From Marinobacter sp. BW6 (lineage in GTDB: Bacteria; Pseudomonadota; Gammaproteobacteria; Pseudomonadales; Oleiphilaceae), in contig NZ_VIRN01000037.1 of the NCBI RefSeq assembly GCF_008107725.1, positions 124,001 to 188,000 on the forward strand: a stretch of 64,000 nucleotides of DNA, read 5' to 3'. Positions 1 through 8,499 of this stretch are shown piece after piece. Each line of letters starts with the position of its first letter. Within the stretch, counting starts at the first letter, position 1. The position numbers were made by a program, and so were the translations under genes. The notes under the pieces were generated by a model. It made no database searches and was not told the origin of the DNA. It saw only the letters and a program-made list of their open reading frames with translations.

Positions 1-780
1 GTTTCCGGCCCCGTCCTTGTGTTACTGCCCATTGCCCTACTCGGGCTGGCCGAGGTGTATGCCATGCTGCCGGATGCCTTTGGCAAGCTTGGAGCAACCG
101 TCGCTTCCGCGGCGCGATTGAACCGGGATTGCCGCGATGAGGAAAAACCCGCTGCGACTGCCGCTCCAGAATTACCACCAAAAACGGCGGTCCTGGCAGA
201 AAATATTGCAGTAAAACATGATGGTTACGCGCCATTGTTCACGCGCTTCAATCTTGAGATCGAGGACGGCGACCGCATTGGTATTCTTGGTCATTCCGGC
301 AGCGGCAAGTCCTCTCTGGCGGATGTGCTCGCTGGTCTGTTGCCCACTGCCCAGGGCCGCCTGGTGTGTAAGGATTGCGTCTACCTGACCCAGAAAACGG
401 TGTTATTCGAGGACACCCTCAGGGCGAATCTGTTATTGGGATCGCCTGAGGCCTCGGACACCGAGCTCTGGAGTATGCTGGAACAGATGGAGTTGGCCGA
501 ACGTTTCGCCATGGAACCGGATCAGCTCGATACCTGGCTTGGCAGCGCCGGCAGCCGGCTCTCCGGGGGTGAGGCCCGGCGTGTGGCCCTGGCGCGGGTG
601 TTACTGAACCCTGCCCCGCTGGTAATACTGGACGAGCCTTTCACAGGCCTGGATGCCGAAACCCGAACGCGGGTTTCAAAACGGATGGAAACACTTCTGG
701 AAGGAAGAACCGTGGTTAGTCTGGCACACGGGCCGGATGCCCTGCCGGGCACCGACCGTGTGATCTATCTGAGCGGTTAG
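1..780 (+). CDS. cydC: thiol reductant ABC exporter subunit CydC, C-terminal part (cut by window start)
   Basis: The reading frame is open from base 1 and ends at 780, so the transmembrane half lies mostly outside the window. What remains is the last membrane stretch, a linker, and a full ABC ATPase domain: Walker A GHSGSGKSS (about nt 289-315), signature LSGGE (about nt 559-573), Walker B LVILDEPF and an H-loop SLAHG near the end. CydC pairs with CydD to export glutathione and cysteine to the periplasm, which is needed for cytochrome bd assembly. The assignment to CydC rather than another type-1 exporter rests on the degenerate short linker and overall resemblance; cydD would be expected upstream. 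Its stop overlaps the convergent next gene by 4 bp. Confidence 0.8.
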   Translation, partial: VSGPVLVLLPIALLGLAEVYAMLPDAFGKLGATVASAARLNRDCRDEEKPAATAAPELPPKTAVLAENIAVKHDGYAPLFTRFNLEIEDGDRIGILGHSGSGKSSLADVLAGLLPTAQGRLVCKDCVYLTQKTVLFEDTLRANLLLGSPEASDTELWSMLEQMELAERFAMEPDQLDTWLGSAGSRLSGGEARRVALARVLLNPAPLVILDEPFTGLDAETRTRVSKRMETLLEGRTVVSLAHGPDALPGTDRVIYLSG

Positions 781-2018
781 CGGGTTTCCAGTACCTCGAA
801 GGTCAGGCCCGCCTTGCTGGTGAGCCGCTCCATCAGTTTGCCGTCCAGCAAAGAGGACGGTGTCCAGAACCCGCCAGGCTGGTCAGCCGGAATATCGAAC
901 GCAAGGCACATGCCTGCTTCGCCCAACATTTTTCCGGTGGAACCATAGCCCGGGTCACGATCGCCGGTCACTTTGGTGATGATGGTCTTGCCATCCTCTG
1001 TGCGACCAACGAAACGAAGATCATAGAACCCGGCTTTCTGGGCTTCAGGGCTGGGTCCTTCGCCCGGCTTGGGTACAAACTTCTCAACCAGCCAGCGGGT
1101 CGGTTTGACGGCCGAGGCCATCAAGAATGCCCCCAGGCCACCGGTGACGGCATACGCTGCCAGACGCCCCTTGGTACCTCGACCGGTCATCATAGCCTCG
1201 TCGTAGGTGAACTCCTTTCCATAGCGCGCGTTCTGCAGAGCGTTGGAACGATGCACCACTCGGGTGTTGATCGCTGCCATTACGAAAGGCGCAAGCCAGG
1301 CGTTGAAGGTCTTGTCGAACTCGGCGCCTTTAAGGCTGGGCTGACGGGTCTTGGAGCGATGCTCCGGCGGGCAGATTGAGAACGGATTGGCCATTTGTTT
1401 TCGCAGTTTCGGATCGGCCGCCGCTTCCTTCACCGCGTTCATCAGTGAGGCAACGGTTCCGCCTGAAAATTCGCCCTTGGCGGTTTTCACCCGCATGCGG
1501 ACATCCCGGCATGTCGTGCCGAAGGTCTGCTCTGCCTGGTTCTGCAGGAACCAGACGCCCATATCGGACGGAATCGAGTCGAAGCCGCAGCAGTGAACAA
1601 TGCGCGCACCGGACGCTTTCGCTTCTTCCTCGTAGCGCTGCACCATCTTGCCAATCCACTGTACTTCGCCGGTCAGGTCGCAGTAGTCCGTACCACTTTG
1701 CACGCACGCCTGCACCAGTGGCTCACCGTACAAGGCATAGGGACCGACGGTGGAAATGATGACCCGGGTTTGCTCGCACATGGCCTTCAGAGCGTCCTCA
1801 TCAGACGCATCAGCCAGAATCACCGGAACAGCCTTGGCCTTGTCGCCAAGTTCGCCCTTCAAGGTGTTGAGCTTGCTCTCCGAGCGACCGGCAATCGCCC
1901 ATTTCACAGATTGACCCACTCCGTAGGTTTCGAGCAAGTAACGGGTAAGAATCTGGCCAACGAAACTGGTGGCACCGAACACCACAAGGTCATAGGCCGT
2001 TTCAGCGGATTTGGTCAT
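777..2018 (-). CDS. saccharopine dehydrogenase-like NAD(P)-binding protein (trans-acting enoyl reductase type)
   Basis: A 413-residue protein with an N-terminal Rossmann motif GATSFVG (residues 15-21) and the later CGFDSIPSDMG segment typical of the saccharopine dehydrogenase / trans-acting enoyl reductase family. Family members reduce enoyl intermediates of lipids in mycobacteria or are uncharacterised; the lysine-pathway reaction is not implied. A good Shine-Dalgarno (AGGAAGAG) sits just before the ATG at 2018. A short hydrophobic stretch near residues 285-300 could associate with membranes. It converges on cydC and is separated from the next minus-strand gene by 67 bp, so the two may be co-transcribed. 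The substrate cannot be told from the sequence. Confidence 0.75.
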   Translation of the reverse strand: MTKSAETAYDLVVFGATSFVGQILTRYLLETYGVGQSVKWAIAGRSESKLNTLKGELGDKAKAVPVILADASDEDALKAMCEQTRVIISTVGPYALYGEPLVQACVQSGTDYCDLTGEVQWIGKMVQRYEEEAKASGARIVHCCGFDSIPSDMGVWFLQNQAEQTFGTTCRDVRMRVKTAKGEFSGGTVASLMNAVKEAAADPKLRKQMANPFSICPPEHRSKTRQPSLKGAEFDKTFNAWLAPFVMAAINTRVVHRSNALQNARYGKEFTYDEAMMTGRGTKGRLAAYAVTGGLGAFLMASAVKPTRWLVEKFVPKPGEGPSPEAQKAGFYDLRFVGRTEDGKTIITKVTGDRDPGYGSTGKMLGEAGMCLAFDIPADQPGGFWTPSSLLDGKLMERLTSKAGLTFEVLETR

Positions 2019-2085
2019 TGCTCTTCCTTAGTCAGCTGCATTGAAAACGAGTTGATAGAGAGTTAATTGGGTGCTGGCGCAGAGT

Positions 2086-2502
2086 TTAACGAACCCCGAC
2101 AGGCGCTTTCGCCCCCATCAGGCGCATGAATACGGCCACGCCCAGGCCCCAGAACCCGTTAAGAAGAAGTCCGCCTACCCAGGTCTGGGCAGACACATCG
2201 AGCCCTTTCAGGGGAAATACCACCAGCATGGCGACTGCAGTGGGACCTACTGCCCCTACAATGACATGCCCCAGCCAGAACTTCACCCCCGCCAGGCGGC
2301 CGAGAATCAGCCAAAGCAACATGCCCCAGAGACCACCAAAGAATGCCAGGGATACAACCTGCGGAACGCCCAGCGGTGGCACCGGAGACAAGTTAAACGG
2401 CGCTGCAGGTACAATGCCGCCCAGCCAGAAAAGCGCGAACAGGCCCTGATGAAACACCAGGGTTGCGAGAAAACCACTTGCAAACGCCTTGAACCAAACC
2501 AT
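2086..2502 (-). CDS. uncharacterised integral membrane protein, 138 aa
   Basis: The start is placed at the internal ATG at 2502 (MVWFKAFASG) because AGAGGA lies about six bases ahead of it; the longer frame to 2574 adds a polar stretch with no ribosome site. The protein has about four hydrophobic segments: near residues 5-25, 45-65, 75-92 and 105-125. It is rich in Gly, Leu and Phe, with short loops and no catalytic motif. It resembles small inner-membrane proteins of unknown function from marine gammaproteobacteria. It lies downstream of nothing on its own strand within 200 bp, so it probably has its own promoter in 2503-2709. No function is assigned. Confidence 0.65.
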   Translation of the reverse strand: MVWFKAFASGFLATLVFHQGLFALFWLGGIVPAAPFNLSPVPPLGVPQVVSLAFFGGLWGMLLWLILGRLAGVKFWLGHVIVGAVGPTAVAMLVVFPLKGLDVSAQTWVGGLLLNGFWGLGVAVFMRLMGAKAPVGVR

Positions 2503-2709
2503 GAACAATCCTCTGTTGGTATGAATAGTTGGCCTTAACTCGTTGATTCTGCGTAGCTCATTTAGCAACTGCAACCGATATTAACAGTTTTGAGCGCTCG
2601 TTCTACTTTCCTGGCCGCACCCCTGAATCCGTCGTCACGGCCAATCGTTTGTCACAGTTCATAGGGCACACTGCAGGGCAGAGCACAAAACGATTTCCGG
2701 AGGTTCGAA

Positions 2710-3039
2710 TTGATCACCTTTTTGATGGTACTCAGCGTCTTGCTTGTCCTGTTCAGCGGTTTCATCTGCTGGCAGGTTCTTGAACAGCGTAAAGTGATCG
2801 CCCGAATGATGGAGAACGATAATATCGCAGATTCCGAGCAGGAACCGGAGCTGGTTATTACGCTGCGGGTGTTGAATCCGATTGCCCTGGCAAAGCGGGA
2901 ATCACGCTCTGCCCGTGTGCTTGCCGACAAACTGCCCGTCATGGTGCGCAAGATGGTGTACCAGGAAGTGATGAAAGAGCTTGAGGAGGAGATGACGGAG
3001 CGTGAAATAGATGTGGACATGCAGATCGAGTATCGATGA
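2710..3039 (+). CDS. small membrane-anchored protein, 109 aa
   Basis: A TTG start at 2710 is supported by GGAGG at 2699-2703, six bases upstream. The alternative ATG at 2725 has no ribosome site of its own. Residues 1-23 form one transmembrane helix, followed by a charged cytoplasmic tail that ends in a helix rich in Glu and Arg (residues 80-109). No enzyme motif is seen. It is followed 46 bp later by another small anchored protein with the same layout, so the two look like a functional pair or an old duplication. I do not recognise the family. Confidence 0.65.
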   Translation: MITFLMVLSVLLVLFSGFICWQVLEQRKVIARMMENDNIADSEQEPELVITLRVLNPIALAKRESRSARVLADKLPVMVRKMVYQEVMKELEEEMTEREIDVDMQIEYR

Positions 3040-3085
3040 TCGCGATGACAGGGATATTCAAGATGGTTGATGGAAGCGCATTGTC

Positions 3086-3562
3086 ATGATCACCACCGTA
3101 ATCGTAATCATGTTGCTGCTTCTCGCGTTCAGCGGGCTCTGTATTGCCTACTGGCAGTTGCTGCTCTGCCGCCGTGAGGCCCGGATTCTCAACTCCCATC
3201 GGGTGGCGGCGCACAGCGCCATTCAGAAGAGCAGGATGGACCTTCTGGAAGTCCGTAATCGTGCGAGATTGTTGGAGGACTCCGTTTCAGGCGGTGCCAG
3301 CGCGGTGGAGAAACTCCACAAAGCGATCTCCAACACCACCTTCGGGCTGATTGATCTGTTTTCGAAGGATGAAGAGTTCCGGCAGACGGCCCGTAAAGCA
3401 CGGGCCACCCATGACCAGACCAGTCAGCAGATCTATCGAACCGTGCGCACCACCAACAAGGCGCTGCACATCCTTGCCGATACCCTGATCATTGGCAAGG
3501 CTGAAAAGCGGCTCGCTTCCCGCAAGCGCGGAAAGGCTCCTGGTTCGGACGACAATCAGTGA
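3086..3562 (+). CDS. small membrane-anchored helical protein, 158 aa
   Basis: One N-terminal transmembrane helix (residues 1-25) precedes a largely helical, charged domain: heptad-like stretch about residues 50-75, then another about 90-130, and a basic C-terminus. A GGAAG site lies about nine bases before the ATG. It follows the preceding small anchored gene by 46 bp on the same strand, so co-transcription is likely. The region about residues 65-90 (SGGASAVEKLHKAISNTTFG) is the most distinctive and is usable for a family search. The function is unknown. Confidence 0.65.
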   Translation: MITTVIVIMLLLLAFSGLCIAYWQLLLCRREARILNSHRVAAHSAIQKSRMDLLEVRNRARLLEDSVSGGASAVEKLHKAISNTTFGLIDLFSKDEEFRQTARKARATHDQTSQQIYRTVRTTNKALHILADTLIIGKAEKRLASRKRGKAPGSDDNQ

Positions 3563-3571
3563 CCTTTGCGG

Positions 3572-4411
3572 TTAAGCCTTTTCCAAACGCTTTAGAGTCA
3601 CGTCGACCGTCACGGCCAGTGATTCGAGTGCCGCAGCCTTCTCAAGGCCTTCGGAGGTGGCCCGGTACAGATGCGGTGTCATGGCCAGCAGATCGGCAAT
3701 GCTGGCCTGGTCGGGGAGGGTCAGCGGGAACCGGACCACGGTAGAATCCAATTGCCGGAAACCCTCCGGGGCGTCGTTCTCAGTGTCCCCGGGCGGCTTC
3801 ACTTCCGGGTAGATTATTTCACGCAGCTCCCGGAGATGGTCTGCACCGGCATCCACCTGTATCAGCTGCCCGCCAGGTTTAAGCACCCGGGCGAATTCGC
3901 TGTAAACCGGAAAACCGAAAAGACAAAGCACCAGATCCAGTGAGTCCGGCAGTACCGGTAGGTTTGCATTGCTGCCCACCACCCATCGGGTTTGTTTATC
4001 CTGTTTTGCCGCTGCCAGTACCGCCCATTTGGAAATATCAACGCCGATCAAGGCAAGGCATTTGTCGCCGGCCAGCCTAGCGAGGTGTCGCAGATAAAAA
4101 CCTTCTCCCGAACCGGCGTCCAGCACCGATCCAGTCCCCTCACTCGGAAGCGACCGCAGCGACCAATCGCTAACCACGTCGGCAATCTTTGTGTAGAAGC
4201 CCGCATTCAGAAACCGTTGTCTGGCCGCAACCATTTCCTTGCTGTCACCCGGGTCCAGGGTGCGTTTCTTTTGAACAGGTAACAGATGCACATAGCCCTG
4301 CCTGGCAACATCAAAGCTGTGTCCATTCTCGCATTGCCAGGTCTTTTCGCTGGGGACCAGCGGGCAACCGTCCAGTGGGCAGGCTAAGGCATCAAACGGA
4401 GTGGTGGTCAT
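3572..4411 (-). CDS. rlmA: 23S rRNA (guanine-N1)-methyltransferase RlmA
   Basis: A 279-residue SAM-dependent methyltransferase with an N-terminal zinc-finger: Cys11, Cys16, Cys27 and His31 in the order ACPLDGC...CENGHSFD, which is diagnostic of RlmA. The SAM-binding motif VLDAGSGEGFYLRHL follows near residues 96-110. RlmA methylates G745 (type I) or G748 (type II) of 23S rRNA in helix 35. The Gram-negative context favours type I. The tail of this gene comes within 10 bp of the preceding plus-strand gene, so the two are convergent. The ribosome site before the ATG at 4411 is weak. Confidence 0.88.
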   Translation of the reverse strand: MTTTPFDALACPLDGCPLVPSEKTWQCENGHSFDVARQGYVHLLPVQKKRTLDPGDSKEMVAARQRFLNAGFYTKIADVVSDWSLRSLPSEGTGSVLDAGSGEGFYLRHLARLAGDKCLALIGVDISKWAVLAAAKQDKQTRWVVGSNANLPVLPDSLDLVLCLFGFPVYSEFARVLKPGGQLIQVDAGADHLRELREIIYPEVKPPGDTENDAPEGFRQLDSTVVRFPLTLPDQASIADLLAMTPHLYRATSEGLEKAAALESLAVTVDVTLKRLEKA

Positions 4412-4478
4412 GGTTCGTTTATCCGGTTCAACCGACAGGGCCGGGTATCATGGCAGGTAATTTGGTTTCACCCAAAAC

Positions 4479-4504
4479 AAAAAGGCACCCGAAGGTGCCT
4501 TTTC
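4479..4504 (-). terminator. intrinsic terminator after etfA
   Basis: A GGCACC stem (4484-4489) pairs with GGTGCC (4494-4499) around a CGAA loop. It is flanked by A-runs and T-runs, so it should stop transcription from etfBA on the minus strand and may also act on the plus strand. Confidence 0.8.
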
Positions 4505-4521
4505 TCAAGCCAGACAGAAAG

Positions 4522-5463
4522 TTACAGAACTTTCTTCAGCTCTTCTTCAAGTTGCGGAACTGCTTCGAACAGGTCCGCTACCAGGCCGTAATCGGCAACC
4601 TGGAAGATCGGAGCTTCTTCATCCTTGTTGATCGCAACGATCACCTTGGAATCAGACATACCGGCCAGGTGCTGGATGGCACCGGAAATACCAACAGCGA
4701 TGTAAAGCTGCGGAGCAACAATCTTACCGGTCTGGCCAACCTGCATGTCGTTCGGTACAAAACCGGCGTCAACCGCAGCACGGGAAGCACCAACAGCAGC
4801 ACCCATCAGATCGGCAACCTGCTCCAGCATCTTGAAGTTGTCGCCGTTCTGCATGCCGCGACCACCGGAAACAACGATACCGGCGCTTGCCAGATCAGGA
4901 CGGTCAGACTTGGCCAGCTCTTCGCTTACGAACTGGGACAGGCCAGCGTCTTTTACAACGTCCAATTGTTCAACGGCGGCAGAGCCACCTTCGCCAGCAA
5001 CCGGGTCGAACGCAGTCGGACGAACAGTAACCACCTTGATGCTGTCACTGGATTTTACAGTGGCAATGGCGTTACCAGCGTAGATCGGGCGAACGAAGGT
5101 GTCTTCGGACTCCACACGCATGATGTCGGAAACCTGGGCAACGTCCAGCAGTGCAGCAACACGTGGCATGAAGTCTTTGCCCACGGTGCCAGCGGCGGCC
5201 AGGATGTGGCTGTAGCCCTTACCTACTTCGGCAACCAGCTCACCCAGGTTTTCGCCCAGGAAGTGACCATAAGCAGCGTTATCGGCAACCAGTACCTTGT
5301 TAACGCCTTCGGCCTTGGCAGCTGCTTCTGCAACGGCACCACAGTTCTCACCGGCAACCAATACGTCGATGTCTCCGCCGATGGCCTTGGCAGCCGCTAC
5401 AACATTCAGGGTAGCCTGTTTCAGGCTGCTGTTGTCATGTTCAGCAATTACAAGGATGCTCAT
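4522..5463 (-). CDS. etfA: electron transfer flavoprotein subunit alpha
   Basis: A 313-residue ETF alpha subunit. The N-terminal ETF domain begins [10 protein letters not shown], and the C-terminal FAD-binding domain carries VSGGRGM (about residue 198 onward) and the [14 protein letters not shown] segment that lines the flavin. Together with the beta subunit it carries electrons from acyl-CoA dehydrogenases and related flavoenzymes to ETF-ubiquinone oxidoreductase. The start ATG follows the etfB stop directly (TAAATG), with AAGGTGA inside the end of etfB as ribosome site, so the two subunits are translated as a unit. The terminator at 4479-4504 closes the operon. Confidence 0.97.
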   Translation of the reverse strand: MSILVIAEHDNSSLKQATLNVVAAAKAIGGDIDVLVAGENCGAVAEAAAKAEGVNKVLVADNAAYGHFLGENLGELVAEVGKGYSHILAAAGTVGKDFMPRVAALLDVAQVSDIMRVESEDTFVRPIYAGNAIATVKSSDSIKVVTVRPTAFDPVAGEGGSAAVEQLDVVKDAGLSQFVSEELAKSDRPDLASAGIVVSGGRGMQNGDNFKMLEQVADLMGAAVGASRAAVDAGFVPNDMQVGQTGKIVAPQLYIAVGISGAIQHLAGMSDSKVIVAINKDEEAPIFQVADYGLVADLFEAVPQLEEELKKVL

Positions 5464-6213
5464 TTAGATCACCTTCGCTTCATTCTTCAGTTTATCGACC
5501 AGCTCGGCAACGTCGGCCACTTTCACACCCGCCTGACGGGAAGCAGGCGCTTCAACCTTCAGGGTGGAAAGGCGCGGAGCGATGTCGACACCCAGATCGG
5601 CCGGGCTCATGTTGTCCAGTGGCTTCTTCTTCGCCTTCATGATGTTCGGCAAAGAAGCGTAGCGCGGCTCGTTCAGACGCAGGTCAGTGGTGACAACCGC
5701 AGGCAGGTTCAGGGCAACGGTCATCAGACCACCGTCTACCTCACGGGTTACGTTAACCTTGTCGCCCTCAACAACCACTTCGGAAGCGAAAGTGCCCTGA
5801 CCCATGCCGGTCAGCGCGGCCAGCATCTGGCCAGTCTGGTTGTTATCGGAATCGATGGACTGCTTGCCAAGAATGACCAGCTTTGGCTCTTCTTTCTCAA
5901 CAACAGCCTTGAGCAGCTTGGCCGCTTCGAGAGACTGAACCTCCTCGTCGGTTTCGACGTGGATACCACGGTCAGCACCCAGCGCCAGCGCAGTACGGAT
6001 CTGCTCCTGGGAGGCTTTCGGGCCAATGGATACCACTACGATTTCACTGGCAACACCCTTCTCTTTCAGGCGAACGGCTTCTTCTACCGCGATTTCGCAG
6101 AACGGGTTCATTGCCATCTTGACGTTGGCGAGATCAACACCGGTGTTGTCCGGCTTGACGCGCACCTTTACGTTGTAGTCGATTACTCGTTTTACAGCGA
6201 CCAGAACCTTCAT
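5464..6213 (-). CDS. etfB: electron transfer flavoprotein subunit beta
   Basis: A 249-residue ETF beta subunit beginning [13 protein letters not shown], the usual family N-terminus. It contains the AMP-binding region near [17 protein letters not shown] (about residues 117-133), which also holds the partner-recognition loop. The ribosome site GAGG lies five bases before the ATG. It is the first gene of the etfBA operon, transcribed away from the ETF-QO gene. The 418 bp between them holds the palindrome described at 6462-6481. Confidence 0.97.
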   Translation of the reverse strand: MKVLVAVKRVIDYNVKVRVKPDNTGVDLANVKMAMNPFCEIAVEEAVRLKEKGVASEIVVVSIGPKASQEQIRTALALGADRGIHVETDEEVQSLEAAKLLKAVVEKEEPKLVILGKQSIDSDNNQTGQMLAALTGMGQGTFASEVVVEGDKVNVTREVDGGLMTVALNLPAVVTTDLRLNEPRYASLPNIMKAKKKPLDNMSPADLGVDIAPRLSTLKVEAPASRQAGVKVADVAELVDKLKNEAKVI

Positions 6214-6461
6214 AGATTCCTCGTTCTTCTACGATGGGTTTATGACTTGCAGTCCTCGCGCAGAGCCTGCCTGAATTCAATGCGCACTAATAATGGAGGC
6301 AACACTCAGCAGAATCAATAGCCTCAAACGACGCGCCAGGACTGAACTTTCAGCCAATTCCCCGGTATTGACCGGGAACGGCAATGAGACGATACTAGAT
6401 TTCGACTCAAAACACACGATGTTTCAGTGTGCTCTTACAATGCCAAAGGACAGAGCGAATT

Positions 6462-6481
6462 TCAAACAAACGTTTGTTTGA
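6462..6481. promoter_or_regulatory. 20 bp perfect palindrome between etfBA and ETF-QO gene, PsrA-like operator
   Basis: The sequence tcaaacaaac is followed directly by its own reverse complement, a perfect 20 bp dyad. Nested inside is CAAACGTTTG (6467-6476), and the outer half-sites are CAAAC and GTTTG. PsrA-type TetR regulators of fatty-acid degradation in gammaproteobacteria bind sites built from CAAAC/GTTTG half-sites, and etf genes are known members of such regulons. It sits in a 418 bp non-coding stretch (6214-6631), where a single site could control both directions. Apart from it, I see no clear -35/-10 pair or second dyad in that stretch. The binding protein is not encoded nearby, so the assignment is inference. 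Confidence 0.6.
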
Positions 6482-6631
6482 TTCTTCAAATACGGTATCC
6501 TTTTGGTTATGAAAGTCGGGACATCCGGCTTGGGGCAGTCGTCTATAGGCATTTTTACCGGTATGATGGCGACCCAGAATAATTGGCCTGCGGGCATATA
6601 ATATCCATTAAAGATGTTTGAGGAGACCAAC

Positions 6632-8284
6632 GTGGAACGCGAATCGATGGAATTTGATGTTCTGATCGTCGGCGGCGGCCCGGCGGGCCTGTCTGCAGCG
6701 TGCCGTGTCATGCAATTGGCACAGGAAGCTGGCGAGGAACTTACCGTATGCGTTGTAGAGAAAGGTTCTGAGATCGGCGCTCACATTCTGGCCGGTACCG
6801 TATTCGAGCCCACTGCCCTCAACGAACTCTTCCCCGACTGGAAAGAGAAAGGTGCCCCGCTTAACACGCCGGTTACCCGTGACGACATTTTCCTGCTGAA
6901 AAATCAGGAAAGCGCCACCAAGATCCCCAATGCCTTTGTGCCCAAGAACATGCACAACCATGGCAACTACATTATCAGCCTCGGCAACCTGTGCCGCTGG
7001 CTCGCCGAACAGGCCGAGCAGCTTGGCGTTGAGGTTTATCCCGGCTTTGCCGCCTCCGAGACCATCGTTGAAGACGGTCAGGTAAAAGGCATTATTACCG
7101 GCGATATGGGTGTGGCCCGCGACGGTTCCGAAAAAGACGGCTACATGCCGGGCATGGAACTGCGCGCCAAATACACCCTCTTTACCGAGGGCTGCCGTGG
7201 TCACCTGGGCAAGCGCCTGATCAACGAGTTCAATCTGGATGAAGGCAAGGATCCCCAGCACTACGGTATCGGCATAAAGGAACTCTGGGATATTGATCCG
7301 GCCAAACACGAGCCAGGCCTGGTCGTTCATACCACTGGCTGGCCGCTGAAAGAGACCGGTTCCACCGGCGGCTCCTTCCTGTACCACCTGGAAAACGGCC
7401 AGGTATATGTGGGCCTGATCACGGACCTGTCCTACAGCAACCCGCACCTGAGCCCGTTCGAGGAATTTCAGCGCCTGAAGCATCACCCGGAGATCAAGAA
7501 ACACCTTGAAGGCGGTAAGCGCGTATCCTACGGCGCCCGTGCAATCACCAAAGGTGGCTACAACGCTCTGCCCAAGATGAGCTTCCCGGGCGGTCTGCTG
7601 CTGGGCTGTGACGCTGGCACTCTGAACGGTTCCAAGATCAAAGGCTCCCACACTGCCATGAAGTCCGGCATGTTGGGCGCTGAGGCTGTTTTCGAAGCAC
7701 TCAAGGACGGCAAGAGCGGCGAAGAGATCAGCAGCTTCCAGAAGAAGTTTGAAGACAGCTGGCTGTTCAAGGAGCTCTACGCCGAGCGTAACTTCGGCCC
7801 GGCCATGCACAAGTTCGGCAACATTGTTGGCGGTGCCATCGCCTTCTTCGAGCAGAACATCCTGCGTGGCAGCCTGCCGATCACCTTCCATGACACGACC
7901 CCGGATTACGCTACCCTGAAGCCGGCGGCCGAGTGCAAGAAGGTGACCTATCCGAAGCCGGATAATACCCTGACCTTTGACCGCCTATCCTCGGTGTTTA
8001 TCTCCAACACCAACCATGAGGAAGATCAGCCGGTGCACCTGAAGCTGACAGATCCTGAGCTTCCGATCCGTGACAACCTGCCGAAATACGACGAGCCCGC
8101 GCAGCGCTACTGTCCGGCTGGCGTGTACGAGGTTGTCGAGAAAGACGACGGCAGCGGTAAGCGCTTCCAGATCAACGCCCAGAACTGTGTTCACTGCAAG
8201 ACCTGTGATATCAAGGATCCTGCCCAGAACATTAACTGGGTGACTCCGGAAGGCGGCGGCGGCCCGAACTATCCGAACATGTAA
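6632..8284 (+). CDS. electron transfer flavoprotein-ubiquinone oxidoreductase
   Basis: ETF-QO (often called etfD or etfdh) is a 550-residue membrane-associated enzyme that passes electrons from reduced ETF to ubiquinone. It shows the FAD Rossmann motif VGGGPAGLSAACR near the N-terminus. The C-terminal 4Fe-4S site has Cys ligands in RYCPAGVYE and NCVHCKTCDIKDP. The start is set at GTG 6632 (MERESMEFD) because GAGGAG lies at 6620-6625, six bases upstream; an in-frame ATG at 6614 lacks a ribosome site. Pseudomonas ETF-QO starts with the same MERE residues. The gene is divergent from etfBA, sharing the palindrome region, so coordinated control with ETF is likely. Confidence 0.96.
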   Translation: MERESMEFDVLIVGGGPAGLSAACRVMQLAQEAGEELTVCVVEKGSEIGAHILAGTVFEPTALNELFPDWKEKGAPLNTPVTRDDIFLLKNQESATKIPNAFVPKNMHNHGNYIISLGNLCRWLAEQAEQLGVEVYPGFAASETIVEDGQVKGIITGDMGVARDGSEKDGYMPGMELRAKYTLFTEGCRGHLGKRLINEFNLDEGKDPQHYGIGIKELWDIDPAKHEPGLVVHTTGWPLKETGSTGGSFLYHLENGQVYVGLITDLSYSNPHLSPFEEFQRLKHHPEIKKHLEGGKRVSYGARAITKGGYNALPKMSFPGGLLLGCDAGTLNGSKIKGSHTAMKSGMLGAEAVFEALKDGKSGEEISSFQKKFEDSWLFKELYAERNFGPAMHKFGNIVGGAIAFFEQNILRGSLPITFHDTTPDYATLKPAAECKKVTYPKPDNTLTFDRLSSVFISNTNHEEDQPVHLKLTDPELPIRDNLPKYDEPAQRYCPAGVYEVVEKDDGSGKRFQINAQNCVHCKTCDIKDPAQNINWVTPEGGGGPNYPNM

Positions 8285-8305
8285 GTTCGGCTTCCGGTGA
8301 TAAAA

Positions 8306-8332
8306 ACGGCCCCTAGAGGGCCGTTTTTTTTT
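8306..8332 (+). terminator. intrinsic terminator after ETF-QO gene
   Basis: Stem ACGGCCC (8306-8312) pairs with GGGCCGT (8318-8324) around a CTAGA loop and is followed by nine T residues. Confidence 0.9.
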
Positions 8333-8336
8333 GGGC

Positions 8337-8434
8337 TGTCGGATTACGGCTGCGCCTAATCCGACCTACGGGGTTGGTGTGAGGCTTCGAATGGTGTCTT
8401 TGTAGGTCGGATTAGGCGCAGCCGTAATCCGACA
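8337..8434. repeat. REP/BIME-like inverted repeat
   Basis: Two 33 bp arms (8337-8369 and 8402-8434) are exact reverse complements separated by a 32 bp spacer. Each arm is itself an imperfect hairpin: GTCGGATTA, a CGGCTGCGCC loop region, then TAATCCGAC, followed by CTAC. This is the layout of a paired REP element (BIME), lying between two terminators in the convergent gap between ETF-QO and slyD. No other copy is seen in this window. No transposase is adjacent; REP elements are generally mobilised in trans by RAYT proteins. Confidence 0.85.
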
Positions 8435-8452
8435 TGATTATTTTGGGCATAA

Positions 8453-8482
8453 AAATAACGGCTCCCGTGGGAGCCGTTTTTG
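8453..8482 (-). terminator. intrinsic terminator after slyD (probably bidirectional)
   Basis: AACGGCTCCC (8457-8466) pairs with GGGAGCCGTT (8469-8478) in a long stem, with an A-run on one side and a T-run on the other. It lies just below the slyD stop. Confidence 0.85.
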
Positions 8483-8499
8483 TAGCGCTTCAGAAAAGC

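Noticed and set aside
4189-6321. 710-residue open frame on the plus strand across etfA and etfB
   Set aside because: It is the antisense shadow of two certain genes; no ribosome site and no known protein resemblance.
6608-7891. 427-residue open frame on the minus strand across ETF-QO
   Set aside because: Shadow of the well-supported ETF-QO gene, which has the true motifs and start.
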